From: CAVXXB01 sp963765585
GTDB lineage: Bacteria; Calditrichota; Calditrichia; JAJRVZ01
Length of the DNA: 64,000 bases
NCBI GenBank assembly: GCA_963765585.1
Contig: CAVXXB010000008.1
Coordinates: 62,001 to 126,000, forward strand
Direction of reading: 5' to 3'
The notes below the pieces were generated by a model. It worked only from the letters and a program-made list of their open reading frames with translations, was not told the origin of the DNA and did no database searches. Shown in pieces: positions 10,097 to 19,851 of the stretch. Numbering within the stretch: position 1 is the stretch's first letter; every line of letters begins with the position of its first letter. Position numbers and translations under genes: made by a program.

Positions 10097-11731
10097 ATGA
10101 AAACCATTTTGCGTATGCTCCTGCCGTGTTTTTTTATGATTTTTACTTTAATGGCATGTTGGGAACTTCTATCAATTGAGCAGCCTGAATTGGCTGATCC
10201 TAATAGCACTTTTAACGTACCGATCACAGTAACACTTGCGCCTGAAGATAGCAGTAGTGAAGGATATAAAAGTAGCGATAGAAGAGGATATTTTGGTATC
10301 CGTTTGCCAATTGGTTGGACAGTTCAAGATACAACTACCTAATCAAGGAATTATTAATGGTATTTTCGTTTACTTTGAAGTCGATTTGATCAATGGAAAA
10401 GTCGAAGATTTCCGGATGGTTACTATGGGTAAGCGTGTGTGAACAGTGTTGATTCACTTCTTGAAGGAAACATATCATTCACACCCAAATAACTACTGAT
10501 AGTCAACAGGTAATTTTTCAATCGATTATATAATATCAGATCGTATTGAGGGTTATTGTAGTTGTCATGATACATACGTTGTTCATAGTGGTCCTCATGG
10601 AATTTCCGTTGATGCTCCTATGGAAATCGCTGTTACAAATACAAATGACAGTGGTGAAGGATCGTTAAGACAAGCTATTTTGGAAGTGAGCAACCATGGA
10701 ATTGTATTTGATTTGTCATATCCAGATACTATTGTTTTGGATAGCCAGTTAGCGATCAACCGGCGTGTATCCATTACGGGGCCAGAATCGAATATGTTAA
10801 CAATCTCAGGTAATAAGTCGGACCGTGTATTCCTAATTAATGATAATGCCAAAGTTATGATATCAAATTTAATTCTTTGTGATGGTTACAAAGAGGAAGA
10901 ATCCGGTGGTGGAATATTTGGAAATAGAAATTCAAAATTTTCTCTTGATAATATAATAATAGTGAATTGTTCAGCCTCGAATGGAGGTGCAATTGGTGGT
11001 TTTACTTGTTCATTTGACCTAAATAATGTAGAGATTATTAATAATAGAGCCCATTCGGATGATGGTGGTGGAATTGGTGTCAAGAATTCCGAATTTAATT
11101 TAAGCAATGTAGTCATTTCTAATAATATGGCTGCTGACAACGGTGGTGGCATTGAATTTCTTGGCGGAGGTGTAATTAACTTAGAAAATGTAACAATAAA
11201 TAATAATATTGCAAAAAGAGGCGGTGGGATATGGTTTGATGGTTTATCTCTGGATTTTGATTCCGAGAAACGATGTAATATTTACCAAAATACGGCAGAG
11301 GAAGGTAATGATTTATTTAATGCCAGTGATAGTATTGTTCATGTAATCCTTGATACATTTACGGTCATGATTCCTACTGATTTACATGCTCAACCAATTG
11401 ATAAATTCAGATTTGATATTCAAAATGCAATTGTAACTGATATAAGTATGGAATCTCTGGATATACCCTGTAATTTCTCACTCGCTCAAAATTATCCCAA
11501 TCCCTTTAATCCATCAACCAAGATCACATTCACTCTTCCCAAAACCGAATCAGTAAAACTGGAAGTTTACAACGCCTTGGGACAAATAGTGGAAAATCTG
11601 GTTGAGGATAAACTGCAGGCTGGTGCTCATGAGATCGAATTCAATGCCAGAGATCTGCCGAGTGGCGTGTATTTCTACAGGTTCAGGCAGGTTCGTTTGT
11701 AGATACGAAGAAAATGTTGCTGATTAAGTAA
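10097..11731 (+). CDS. Secreted lipoprotein-type beta-helix protein with type IX sorting domain (frameshifted)
   Basis: Start at 10097 after AAGGAGG. Residues 1-21 end in a lipobox-like FTLMAC. The first 80 residues (to GYFGIRLPIGWTVQD) resemble an N-terminal domain of FCB secreted proteins. A shift near 10330 continues as GIINGIFVYFEVDLINGKVEDF; more shifts between 10440 and 10510 lead to SDRIEGYCSCHDTYVVHSGP, which runs in frame into the next block. That block has VTNTNDSGEGSLRQAI, the signature opening of choice-of-anchor Q/parallel beta-helix proteins, then Gly-rich turns (NGGAIGG, DGGGIGV, NGGGIEF, RGGGIWF). The sorting domain has SLAQNYPNPFNPSTK and LPSGVYFYRF; a last shift near 11690 gives QAGSFVDTKKMLLIK with the stop at 11729-11731. 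One gene of about 545 codons is inferred; two adjacent genes are possible. Confidence 0.6.
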
Positions 11732-11751
11732 TGAATACAAGCAACTCTCTT

Positions 11752-11848
11752 CAACATATGTGCTATTAATTGATTGATTTGTGATAGCAAAACAGAATTA
11801 GTACCTGTACTTTTAAGTGAAGAAGTTCTTTTGAAAAGGAGAACCATC
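11752..11848 (+). promoter_or_regulatory. 97-nt leader, copy 2 (shared with 10000-10096)
   Basis: Gap-free homologue of the leader at 10000-10096: ATTTGTGATAGCA at 11777-11789, TTTAAGTGA at 11812-11820, AAGGAG near 11837. The coding starts that follow are not similar to each other, so similarity stops at the ATG. Confidence 0.55.
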
Positions 11849-13858
11849 ATGCCATTATCAAAATCAGCAGGTGTAACGATCCTGATTCTGACCAGTCTTA
11901 TTTATCTTTCCTCACCCTGTGATGCACAGGTTGGAAGGATCGATAGAATCATAGTACACAGCCAAGCCGTTGAAGGAAACTTATTGGGCGATAGTCCGGA
12001 CAGGAATGTATCCGTTTATCTTCCTCCACACTATGACAATAATGAATCTGCCCGATACCCGGTGTTTTATTTTCTGCACGGCTATGTTGGAACCAATACT
12101 TTCTTAGATGCACAATTACCTACTTTTAATGCTTTTTTTAATGACAGAAACAACCAACCCCTGATTATTGTAACACCTAATGCATACAATAAATACAGGG
12201 GTACTTTTTATACAAATTCTTATCTTACGGGAAACTGGGAAGATTTCATTACACAGGAACTGGTCGATTATATAGACACCAACTACCGGACAATCCAGTC
12301 TGCTGAGAGTCGTGGTATTGCAGGATATTCGATGGGGGGCTATGGGGCTCTCAAACTGGCCATGAAACATCCGGATATTTACGGCGCGACATTTGGATTA
12401 AGTGCTGCATCAACGGATATGGAAGAATATATTCTAGGCATCAAGAAATCATATTTGATTGAAGCTAAAAATGCTACTCAATTCAAAAATTTATACTGGG
12501 AAGTCCAGGCCCTGATTGCCTTGGCAGCCGCGTTCACACCTGATACAACTTGTCTTCCGTTTTGGGCCGACATCCCCATAACTGAAAACGGTGAAGTGAT
12601 TGATTCTCTGTGGCAGAAATGGGTGGCACATAATCCCCTTACCATGATAGAAAATTATAAGGATAATCTGCTTCGGTTAGAAGGGATCAAATTTGTTTGT
12701 GGTACGGAGGATGATTTACTTACATCAAATCAAAATTTTTCTCAGAGTTGATGATTACCTGATAGCGCACACCTATGAAGAATTCACGGGAACACGGAGA
12801 TCAGAACGCAATCCAAATAAAAAATTCCGTGCTGCCTTTTTTTTCCGATGTGCTGGAAGCGATAGATTCGAACCATGTTACAGCCTATGCAAAACCTATG
12901 AAAAGCCATCCCATGTTTATACCTGATTCAGGCGAGAACCTGTTTATTACTACCAATCTGTATAATCCCGAAGACCACGCAGTAACGGTAAGAGCCATTA
13001 TCACGGGCGAAAGCGAACAAAACACCTTTAAGGATTCGGTGGAATTATTCGATGACGGTCAGCACCATGACGGCCTGGCATCGGATGACACCTGGGGAAA
13101 CAACATATGGTTAGCCGGTCTGCCGGAGGATTATTACCAGGTCGGCATTTCCTGCCATGACCAGGTTGAAGATAACGTCAGTCACTCCCTGCCTCTCACC
13201 TCCTTTACCACCATTGGCCCAATTACAGTCGCAGAAATGCCCTATCTTGCAGGCGATTATTCTGCCCGGTATAGAACGCAGTATTTACAGATTAGTGAAA
13301 AATAATAGTAAGATACAACCAGCCACTAATCTTAGCCTGGAATTTAACACAGAAGACATTCGAGTCGCAGCAGTGGCTCAATCAGTAAATATGGATGATA
13401 TTGCTGCTGGTACTGAGGGATTAAGCAACCTAACTTCATTTAATTTTGCTCAAGGCTACAATCCTGACAGTACAATAAACCATCCGATCCATTTTGAAGT
13501 GACAGTTTTCAGCAACGGATATCCCTTCTGGACGACGTCATTCGAATTTAAAGATACTGCAATGGGGATGAAAGTTAAAGATATTCTTCTTACAACTGAA
13601 CTCGCTTTACACCAAAACTACCCCAATCCCTTTAATCCATCAACAAAGATCACGTTCACACTCCCTATAACTGATTTAGTAAAACTCGAAGTTTACAACA
13701 CATTGGGACAATTGGTGAGAACCTTAGTTGAGGACGAACTACAGGTTGGCTCTCATGAGTATGAATTTAATGCCAGCCATTTGCCGAGTGGTTTGTACTT
13801 CTACAGGTTTCAGGCTGGTGATTGGATTGATACAAAGAAGATGTTGTTGATCAAATAA
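11849..13858 (+). CDS. Secreted esterase with type IX sorting domain (frameshifted)
   Basis: Start at 11849 chosen for the AAGGAG site; a longer frame from 11774 has none. Signal peptide ends near PCDAQ. Residues about 40-300 are an alpha/beta-hydrolase of the esterase D/feruloyl-esterase type: YPVFYFLHGY, the nucleophile in GYSMGGYGALKLA near residue 160, and a probable acid in CGTEDDLL. Shifts near 12745, 12785 and 13300 separate the esterase, a middle beta-domain (NLYNPEDHAVTVRAI, FDDGQHHDGLASDD) and the sorting domain (LHQNYPNPFNPSTK to IDTKKMLLIK). About 670 codons if read as one. The sorting domain is nearly the same as that of the preceding gene. A role in cutting ester bonds in extracellular polysaccharide or lignocellulose is plausible; the substrate is not determined. 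Confidence 0.7.
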
Positions 13859-14112
13859 TGACTTTTTATATACTATTAATACACTGGTAAATCTTTAAAT
13901 TGAAAAAAAGAAAAATTTGACAATTTTGTGACAATTATTCAAAAAATCCTGGATATATTTCTTTTAAAACCTACAGGTGAACTGAAAAATGTCGCCGTTT
14001 CTTTGACTGTGCTCTACGTTTATGCGGCATCTGAAGCCTTTTAACAACTGTGACAATGCGGTTGATAAGCTTCTTTATCTTAATGCTGTCCTTTCAAAAT
14101 TGGGAGCATAAG
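13859..14112. other. Gap with possible insertion-sequence debris
   Basis: No intact gene. On the minus strand, 14070-13965 encodes short Cys/His- and Arg-rich peptides (YQPHCHSC, then KRRAQSKKRRHF in another frame) that faintly recall the zinc-binding start of ISL3-type transposases, but there are several stops and no confident match. It is followed by a GGGAG site used by the small frame at 14113. Confidence 0.2.
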
Positions 14113-14211
14113 ATGAGAAAAATATTCACATTTAATATAATATTTGCTTATATGAATTGTTATATGGGATGCACCAATTCATACATGTACCAAGCTCTTT
14201 TAAAAAAATAG
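14113..14211 (+). CDS. Putative small lipoprotein, 32 residues
   Basis: ATG preceded by GGGAG at about 9 bases. The peptide starts MRKIFTFNIIF and has a cysteine after YMG (residue 20), like a lipobox, then ends ALLKK. Tiny lipoproteins of this kind are common but are easily mimicked by chance. There is no homologue in this window. It lies just ahead of the tRNA genes. Confidence 0.3.
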   Translation: MRKIFTFNIIFAYMNCYMGCTNSYMYQALLKK

Positions 14212-14213
14212 TT

Positions 14214-14243
14214 TTTACATTGATACATATATTGATTTAAGAT
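14214..14243 (+). promoter_or_regulatory. Candidate promoter of the tRNA pair
   Basis: TTTACA at 14214-14219 and TAAGAT at 14238-14243 are separated by 18 bases. The tRNA-Arg gene starts 37 bases further on. This is a sigma-70-like arrangement; it has not been tested against the promoter consensus of this lineage. Confidence 0.35.
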
Positions 14244-14279
14244 TCAATTCTTTTTAAATTCAAAATCTTTAAAAATTAT

Positions 14280-14353
14280 GCGCCCGTAGCTCAATTGGAT
14301 AGAGCGTTTGGCTACGGACCAAGAGGTTGGGGGTTCGAATCCTCCCGGGCGTA
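14280..14353 (+). tRNA. tRNA-Arg (anticodon ACG)
   Basis: Acceptor GCGCCCG (14280-14286) pairs with CGGGCGT (14346-14352), with a G-U first pair and discriminator A. D stem GCTC/GAGC, anticodon stem TTTGG/CCAAG with loop CTACGGA, T arm GGGGG-TTCGAAT-CCTCC. Loop positions 34-36 read ACG, decoding CGN arginine codons after A-to-I editing. CCA is not encoded. Confidence 0.95.
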
Positions 14354-14490
14354 CTAGATTAAATACTAAATACGAATATCTAAATCCTAAATAAATACAA
14401 AATTTCAAAATTCTAAATCTGGGTTTGGGATTTTATAATTTAGAATTTATTTAGAATTTAGATTTTAGTGCTTAGCATTTGCTTTTAATT
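14354..14490. repeat. 7-nt word repeat between two tRNA genes
   Basis: The whole spacer between tRNA-Arg and tRNA-Glu is made of degenerate heptads of the AATNCTA/AATTTAG type, first in one orientation (words such as AATACTA, AATCCTA) and then in the other (words such as AATTTAG, ATTTTAG). The change of orientation gives the spacer self-complementarity. No tRNA processing site or gene is visible. Confidence 0.7.
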
Positions 14491-14562
14491 GGCGCGTTCG
14501 TCTAGGGGTTAGGACGCTGGCCTCTCACGCCGGTAACAGGGGTTCGAATCCCCTACGCGCTA
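14491..14562 (+). tRNA. tRNA-Glu (anticodon CTC)
   Basis: Acceptor GGCGCGT (14491-14497) pairs with ACGCGCT (14555-14561), discriminator A. The anticodon stem CTGGC/GCCGG encloses loop CTCTCAC, so positions 34-36 read CTC, decoding GAG. T arm AGGGG-TTCGAAT-CCCCT. CCA is not encoded. Confidence 0.95.
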
Positions 14563-14760
14563 CTAGTTTTAATCCTGATTTCTAATATCTAAATCCGAAA
14601 CAAATCCCAAGTTCCAATCCTCAGGATACAAACAAATTACAAATTATTATTCTCAAACAGAATATTCCTGGATATAGTGTTTCTCTTTTTACCTCTGTGG
14701 AACTCTGTGTAATTGTTTTAAATTATTATTTAGGATTTAGATATTGGTGCTTCGGATTTA
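14563..14760. repeat. 7-nt word repeats flanking and entering the next gene
   Basis: Heptads of the AATCCTA/TTTCTAA family fill 14573-14650. An ACCTCTGTG/AACTCTGTG doublet lies near 14692-14712. From 14725 the AATTTAGGAT-type words run into the 3' end of the leftward gene and form its last ten or so codons. Confidence 0.6.
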
Positions 14761-16343
14761 AAACAATTCTTGCTTTCTGAATACTCTCCATCATTTTCTG
14801 ATAAAAATTCGACCCAACATTTTCCTTTGCAAAAATTTCAAACGCGTCAAGCATCTTTTGTGCTTCAGATAAAGATTGTGGTTCTGAAATGTTTTTTTTA
14901 TTGATGTATATATAAATGGGACTGGTGTGGGCAAATCGTAAACGGCTGGGATCCTGGTTTAATTTTACGCGCGGACTTCTATATTTTTCCAATTCATCAT
15001 CGCTTAACAACATATCCTGATCGGTGCAGCGGGCACAAAGCCACGAACTCTCAGATATTTCGATACCGATTTGGCCCTTAAGTGAATTTTGACCGCTTTC
15101 TAATTGAAATTGTTTTATAACTTTTCCATTCTTTATAATTTCAACTGAGTGCAATGGGGAATCTGACATCACTTCAATCTCAAATTCGATAGCCTGACTA
15201 TCACCAGAGATATGTATAGAATCACCAGGCTGAAGTCCATCTATCGATTTGAAAAACAACATCGGTCCATTTGTGACAAAATTTTGACCACGTTTTAAAC
15301 CGGCCAAATACTCAGTTATGCTACCATTTGGGGAACACCTGACATATGCACGATTATATCCTGCCGGAACCTGTTTGGCCCCCGTTGCCGAGCCGGCGCC
15401 TGCTGCCAGTTTTAGGCCACAATTCAAGAGACGATAGTAGGTATCAGTATTCATTTTCATCATGCCTTCCGGTGTATCGGGATAACTGGGGAATCCATCC
15501 ACTTCTAATAAATTAGAATAACGGCTGCGCGGTTGAAATCGATGCATATGAAAATTATTATTACATACATTCACCACATCCACATAACCGAGAAGTGCAT
15601 CAAGCAATACTTCACGTGACCAACCTGCCTGATAACAGTTAATGGTGCCAATTTTTCGCCCGTACTGCGCGGCAATTAAATTTGGTGTATCCGAATCTAC
15701 CGGCAGAGAAAAGGGGCGTGGGTTATTTAATATGTAAAGGGCACCCCAATCCTTTTCAATTTCGATATCATAGATAGTCGTAGGAATTGTAGCTTTACCA
15801 AACTGCAGATTACGTATATGAGTACCGGTATTTTCCACTGTGAATCTGGGACTGTTCCACCATTGTAAGACCGAGCCAAAATTCAGATCCTCGAGCTGCA
15901 CACAGAGCAGCGATATCTTCAGGTGACCGGTGGAGATGATTTTCTCCGGATAAATATCCCCGTTCTTTCATATTGATCCAGCGCTTAAGCCTGACCGTTT
16001 TTGTGAGAATGCTATCTTCCGGTATCAGAATTTGTTCTTTTACACGGATGTATTCTTTGCCGCGTTCGATGCGAAGTTCAGCTAACCCGGCTGGTAGTTC
16101 AATCTGCGAATTCCCATCGCTCATAAACCAGATATCCGGTCCGATCTCAAGCAGTACTGCATCCTCAGGGTGATGGCATTCTCCATCCGCAGCACGGAGT
16201 AATACCCGGGCCGGGACTGATTTACCCGAATTCTCTTCAATCCGTAAATTTATCTGACTGGCAAGTGAATCATATACAAGGAGGTTGAAAATAATTGAGA
16301 GAAAAAAAATGATATTGATTTTTGAAGCAAATTTAAATCTCAT
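14726..16343 (-). CDS. CehA/McbA-like PHP-family metallohydrolase, secreted (frameshifted)
   Basis: About 539 codons. Signal peptide (MRFKFASKINIIFFLSII) then a beta-rich N-terminal domain. GYLSGENHLHRSPEDIAALC near residue 140 is the HxH metal motif of the PHP superfamily. One shift near 15900 joins AALCAA to EDLNFGSVLQWW. Later blocks are YVDVVNVCNNNFHMHRF, KLAAGAGSATGAKQVPAGYNRAYV, and GLKRGQNFVTNGPMLFF followed by a beta-sandwich, all typical of CehA-like proteins, which are often annotated as carbaryl or phosphoester hydrolases without proof. The end (NPKHQYLNPK) is encoded by the intergenic heptad repeat, so the ancestral stop was probably lost. It shares strand and neighbourhood with two polysaccharide-type enzymes and may act on sugar derivatives outside the cytoplasm. 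Confidence 0.7.
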
Positions 16344-16708
16344 CGTATTTTCCTATATATATTTTCCATGGATATATAAGGCTATCTGCTATTTCGGCTA
16401 TCGGCTTTCAGCAAAAATGAATTCATTTAGCCTCGGATGCACATGGATTAGCACTAATAAATTACGGCTTTTAGCTCTCGGTTGGCCGTGATCTGGCTAT
16501 CTTTGTTTTATTTACCCCAGGATTAATCCTGGGGTAAAACCAGAAGTCAATGTTAGTGGGTCAATGGCGGACACCAAGACTATCACTGATCGCTGACTAC
16601 TGACAGCCGATAGCTGATAGCCGACAGCCAAAGGCCAACTAAAATCCCAATAAAATCGTGCGTTGTGCTATTTTTAAATCATAATCTGAATGCTTCAAAC
16701 TTTCTGGT
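16344..16708. repeat. Gap of 365 bp with palindrome and CGATAGC-type heptads
   Basis: Heptads of the GGCTATC/GGCTTTC type lie at 16379-16412; the reverse-complement form (CGATAGC, TGATAGC, CGACAGC) lies at 16601-16629. Between them is a perfect 28-bp palindrome (16511-16538) with core CCCCAGGATTAATCCTGGGG. Imperfect copies of this palindrome recur at 46911-46936 and 47038-47055. No gene is present. Confidence 0.7.
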
Positions 16709-19279
16709 TCAATGTGTTTTGGCTCTGAATTTCCCGACCGACCATCTGATGATCAGATTACTGCCCCTGGTATCGACATTGTCATATTCTATACGAATCG
16801 GATACCATTCACTTCGATCTAAATTAATCGTTGCTGTAGTCTCATTATTTATGGCATTCTTGTTTCCAGACGGTTCCTGTGAACGCATATTTTGTTTTTT
16901 ATTGTTAACAAATAACTTTTTACTATCGATGAATATTTGTGCACTCTGATCGCTGATGATATGAAATCTGATCTCACCATTCACCGGTGGTTTTATAAAT
17001 CCTGTGAGTGAGACAGACCAGTTTCTGCCATCATCGGGGGGATTGACATCCCAGTCGAATTCTAATGAATTTGACGCAAATTCGAATCGTGGGTTGACCA
17101 TTCCGGGACTTCCGTAACACACAGCAACTAATCCTTCATGCACTGGCTTGAGGGCATCGGGATCCAGCTTCTGATTCATCTCGTCGGCATAAACCTGGTA
17201 TTCCTGTTCAAAGTATGGCAGAATATCTGACCAATGGAAGGGCAGGGTTTTTAATGATAGCGGCTGAACCGCCGATACATCGCTGATACTCTCATAGCGA
17301 TTTTTTGTCAGATCGGTTAACTTACGATAATAAATCAGTGATTGATGTAAATGATGAATAAATTTTTGTGCCATTTTATTCTTGTCATTTGCAATAGTCA
17401 TTCTTGTTTTATATACAGCTGCTTTTAATTTTTCAGTATAAAATTGTACAGTCAATTGCACGGCTCTGGCATCTTCAAGATGGGCATTGAGTTCATCCGT
17501 ATTTTTTGTGGCAATTTGGGATGCTGCCTGCAGTTTGTCACATGCAATTTTTGCCTCCGATACTTTTTGTTCCAGAAATGAAACCGGATCTATACCATCC
17601 AATTTGGATCCCTGGCTGATCGCCTCAAGATATTTGTGAATTCTGATCACCGGATCCAGAGGCAGGAAGGGAATTCCTTTTGATCTCTCAATTTGCGAAA
17701 GTAGCAAACCGGATGTTACTACGGTATGATTATCATGTCCCGCCCAAAATAGTTTTTGGATTGCCGGTAAGACATCGGCACCTGTTTCAAATGCGCTTTG
17801 TATCAGTTCTGCGGCTTCACGTGATCCATATTCAGTTGTAAAATATTCCAGCCAATATTCGGATTCTTCCACCTCGCTGCTGTGTGGATTCCAGGCATAA
17901 CGTCCCCACATTTCAAACCATAGTTTATCTCTTTCCCATTGTGTTCTTTGATCATTTATCTCAGCACCATATGGCCAGCGCCAGGACTTTCGTGGATATA
18001 AATGCAAGCCATTAGCCCCAATGGAGACCGAACTCTGCATGCATTTCTGAATATATGACGCCGGATTCCACCGGAACGGCTCCAGGTTAGCAGCCATATG
18101 AATATTAACGATATAATTGCCGGTTAAATCTGCCCAGGCTTTGTTTTGTGGATCAATCAGGGTATCGGCAATCATCTCCACATTATATTTTCTTTCGATA
18201 TATATATCGGGATAATGATCCAGAATTTGTTTGGCGTTTTTTAAATCAAGAAACCATGAACGCAGAAGAATTTGCGGGTTTTTACCGGTCCGTTTCACGG
18301 CATCCAAAATGACATGATTGACCCATTGCACGGAATATTCAGGATCCAGTGCCTCACCCGCAGTGATATACAGGCCCACTTCAGGAAATTCATTGACAAA
18401 CTTTTCAATACAATAGGCGGTGTATTCCTCCAGCAGGGGAGTGGGTTCTGAAATTTCATCAGGCAGGTTATGAGCCTGTTGAAAATAGACAGAAGTATGA
18501 ATGTTATAGAATTCAAATATCAGTTTTATATTTCTTTTATATGCTTCATCTACCAGCCAATGCAACATTTTATTGTTACGTTCCAGTAATCCGGCTGGCA
18601 TGGCATCTTGGGCCTCGGGATACTTATCCAGTTTGGTGAAATAGGTGAAGGGATGTCCGTTCCAGAAGGCGATGTAGTTATATTTGTTTTTGGCAAGAAA
18701 GTCGAGATATTCGATCCATAAATTTTTATCATAAAAAAATGGAAATTCTTCCGGTGTCACGGGATAATTATAGGTTCCCAGTTTCATCAGCAGAATACAG
18801 ACTCCACGCAGGTTCATGACCGGAGATTCGGAGGCTGAATAATTTACTGGTAGTTTACCCAGTTTCTTTACGGATTCAGATACATCCAGGCAACCATAGA
18901 GCAGACCTGCAGGATCTGCTCCGGTAATATTGATATTGTTTTGAGTCTATTTCGATTGTATAACTTTCAGCATTATCAAAGCATTCCCGAAGCTCTTAAT
19001 AGATTCAGATACACTTCCGGATGAGTTAAAGAGGCTGTCGGTTATATTAATTGCATATCTTTCTGCCTTATCAATCATTTTCTCTAAATTTAAATTGATT
19101 GTTACATTTTCTGCAGGAATTCCTGCTTCAGTCAGAGCATAATTTAGTTTTTCCCTGCCAAATACTATCCGAGGATCATTATGCGGGTCATGGTTTGATT
19201 GTTCTGAACAGGAGACATACAAAATGAATGTCAGAATGGAAATAATAAATTTAAACCTACTATGTATCATATGGATCAT
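16709..19279 (-). CDS. Glycoside-hydrolase-like lipoprotein with alpha-glucuronidase-type N-domain and C-terminal PA14-like domain (frameshifted)
   Basis: About 857 codons from a start near 19279 (alternative Met codons at 19270 and nearby). Lipobox LYVSC. The N-terminal domain continues across shifts near 18975 and 18945: NAESYTIEIDS, then NINITGADPAGLLYGCLDV, the pattern of the small domain preceding the barrel in GH67/GH20-type enzymes. The barrel follows: MNLRGVCILLMK, NYIAFWNGHPFTYF, IKLIFEFYNIHTS, VGLYITAGEALDP, IYIERKYN, IGANGLHLYPRKSWRWPYG. A helical region spans about 430-570 of the last open frame. The final 100 residues (SLTGFIKPPVNGEIRFHIISDQ) are a PA14-like carbohydrate-binding domain, like the one ending the next gene upstream. 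Probable role: removing a (glucur)onosyl-type side group from polysaccharide at the outer membrane. The exact GH family is uncertain. Confidence 0.65.
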
Positions 19280-19851
19280 AATATAATATTTTAATTTGGC
19301 CCCTAAAGGGGCAATGGGGTGTTGCTCGTAAATTTTTCTACAATAGTTGAACCGCTACGCGGTTCGCCAAACAGATTCCGATCCAAATTCGGGATGATAG
19401 TTATCGAAAAAAATTTATTACTTATCCGCGAGAATCCGTTTCATCCGCAAAATCCGCGTGTTATTATTAGATTAAATTGATCGGAACGGTCTCAGATCGT
19501 TCCCTGCATTATGTGATTACGCAGATTGTCATCCTGAGCACAAGCGAAGGATCCCCTCCAAGAATTGCTGAACTGTGATGCATCTCTTCTTTATAAAATT
19601 TCGATACTCGGAACGGTCTCAGACCGCTCCCTACAATTGTATTTATTTACAAATATAATTTTGATTGGACACGGCATGCCGTGTCCCTACGGTGCATCAC
19701 TTTTATATATATTGATACCCAATTACCAATAACTAATAACTAATTCCCAGTTCCCAATTCCAAATCACACAACAATCACTTCCATCCATTCTCCATCTGA
19801 AACCTCTGTGCCTCGGAGTGCATTAGAAATTCTGAAGTGATAATTTTTTCG
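19280..19851. repeat. Gap of 572 bp packed with several repeat families
   Basis: 9-nt ATCCGCGNN words at 19421-19461. A 26-bp dyad CGGAACGGTCTCAG...CGTTCCCT at 19482-19507 and a second copy at 19609-19634. A related dyad GGACACGGCATGCCGTGTCC at 19667-19686. A GTCATCCTGAGC...GGATC element at 19528-19553. Perfectly phased heptads (AATTACC, AATAACT and similar) at 19721-19770. An 8-nt CTCTGTG fragment near 19800. No coding sequence is seen. Confidence 0.75.

Noticed and set aside
13960..14075. ISL3-type transposase remnant on the minus strand
   Set aside because: Only short Cys/His and basic peptides in two frames; too little to claim an insertion sequence.
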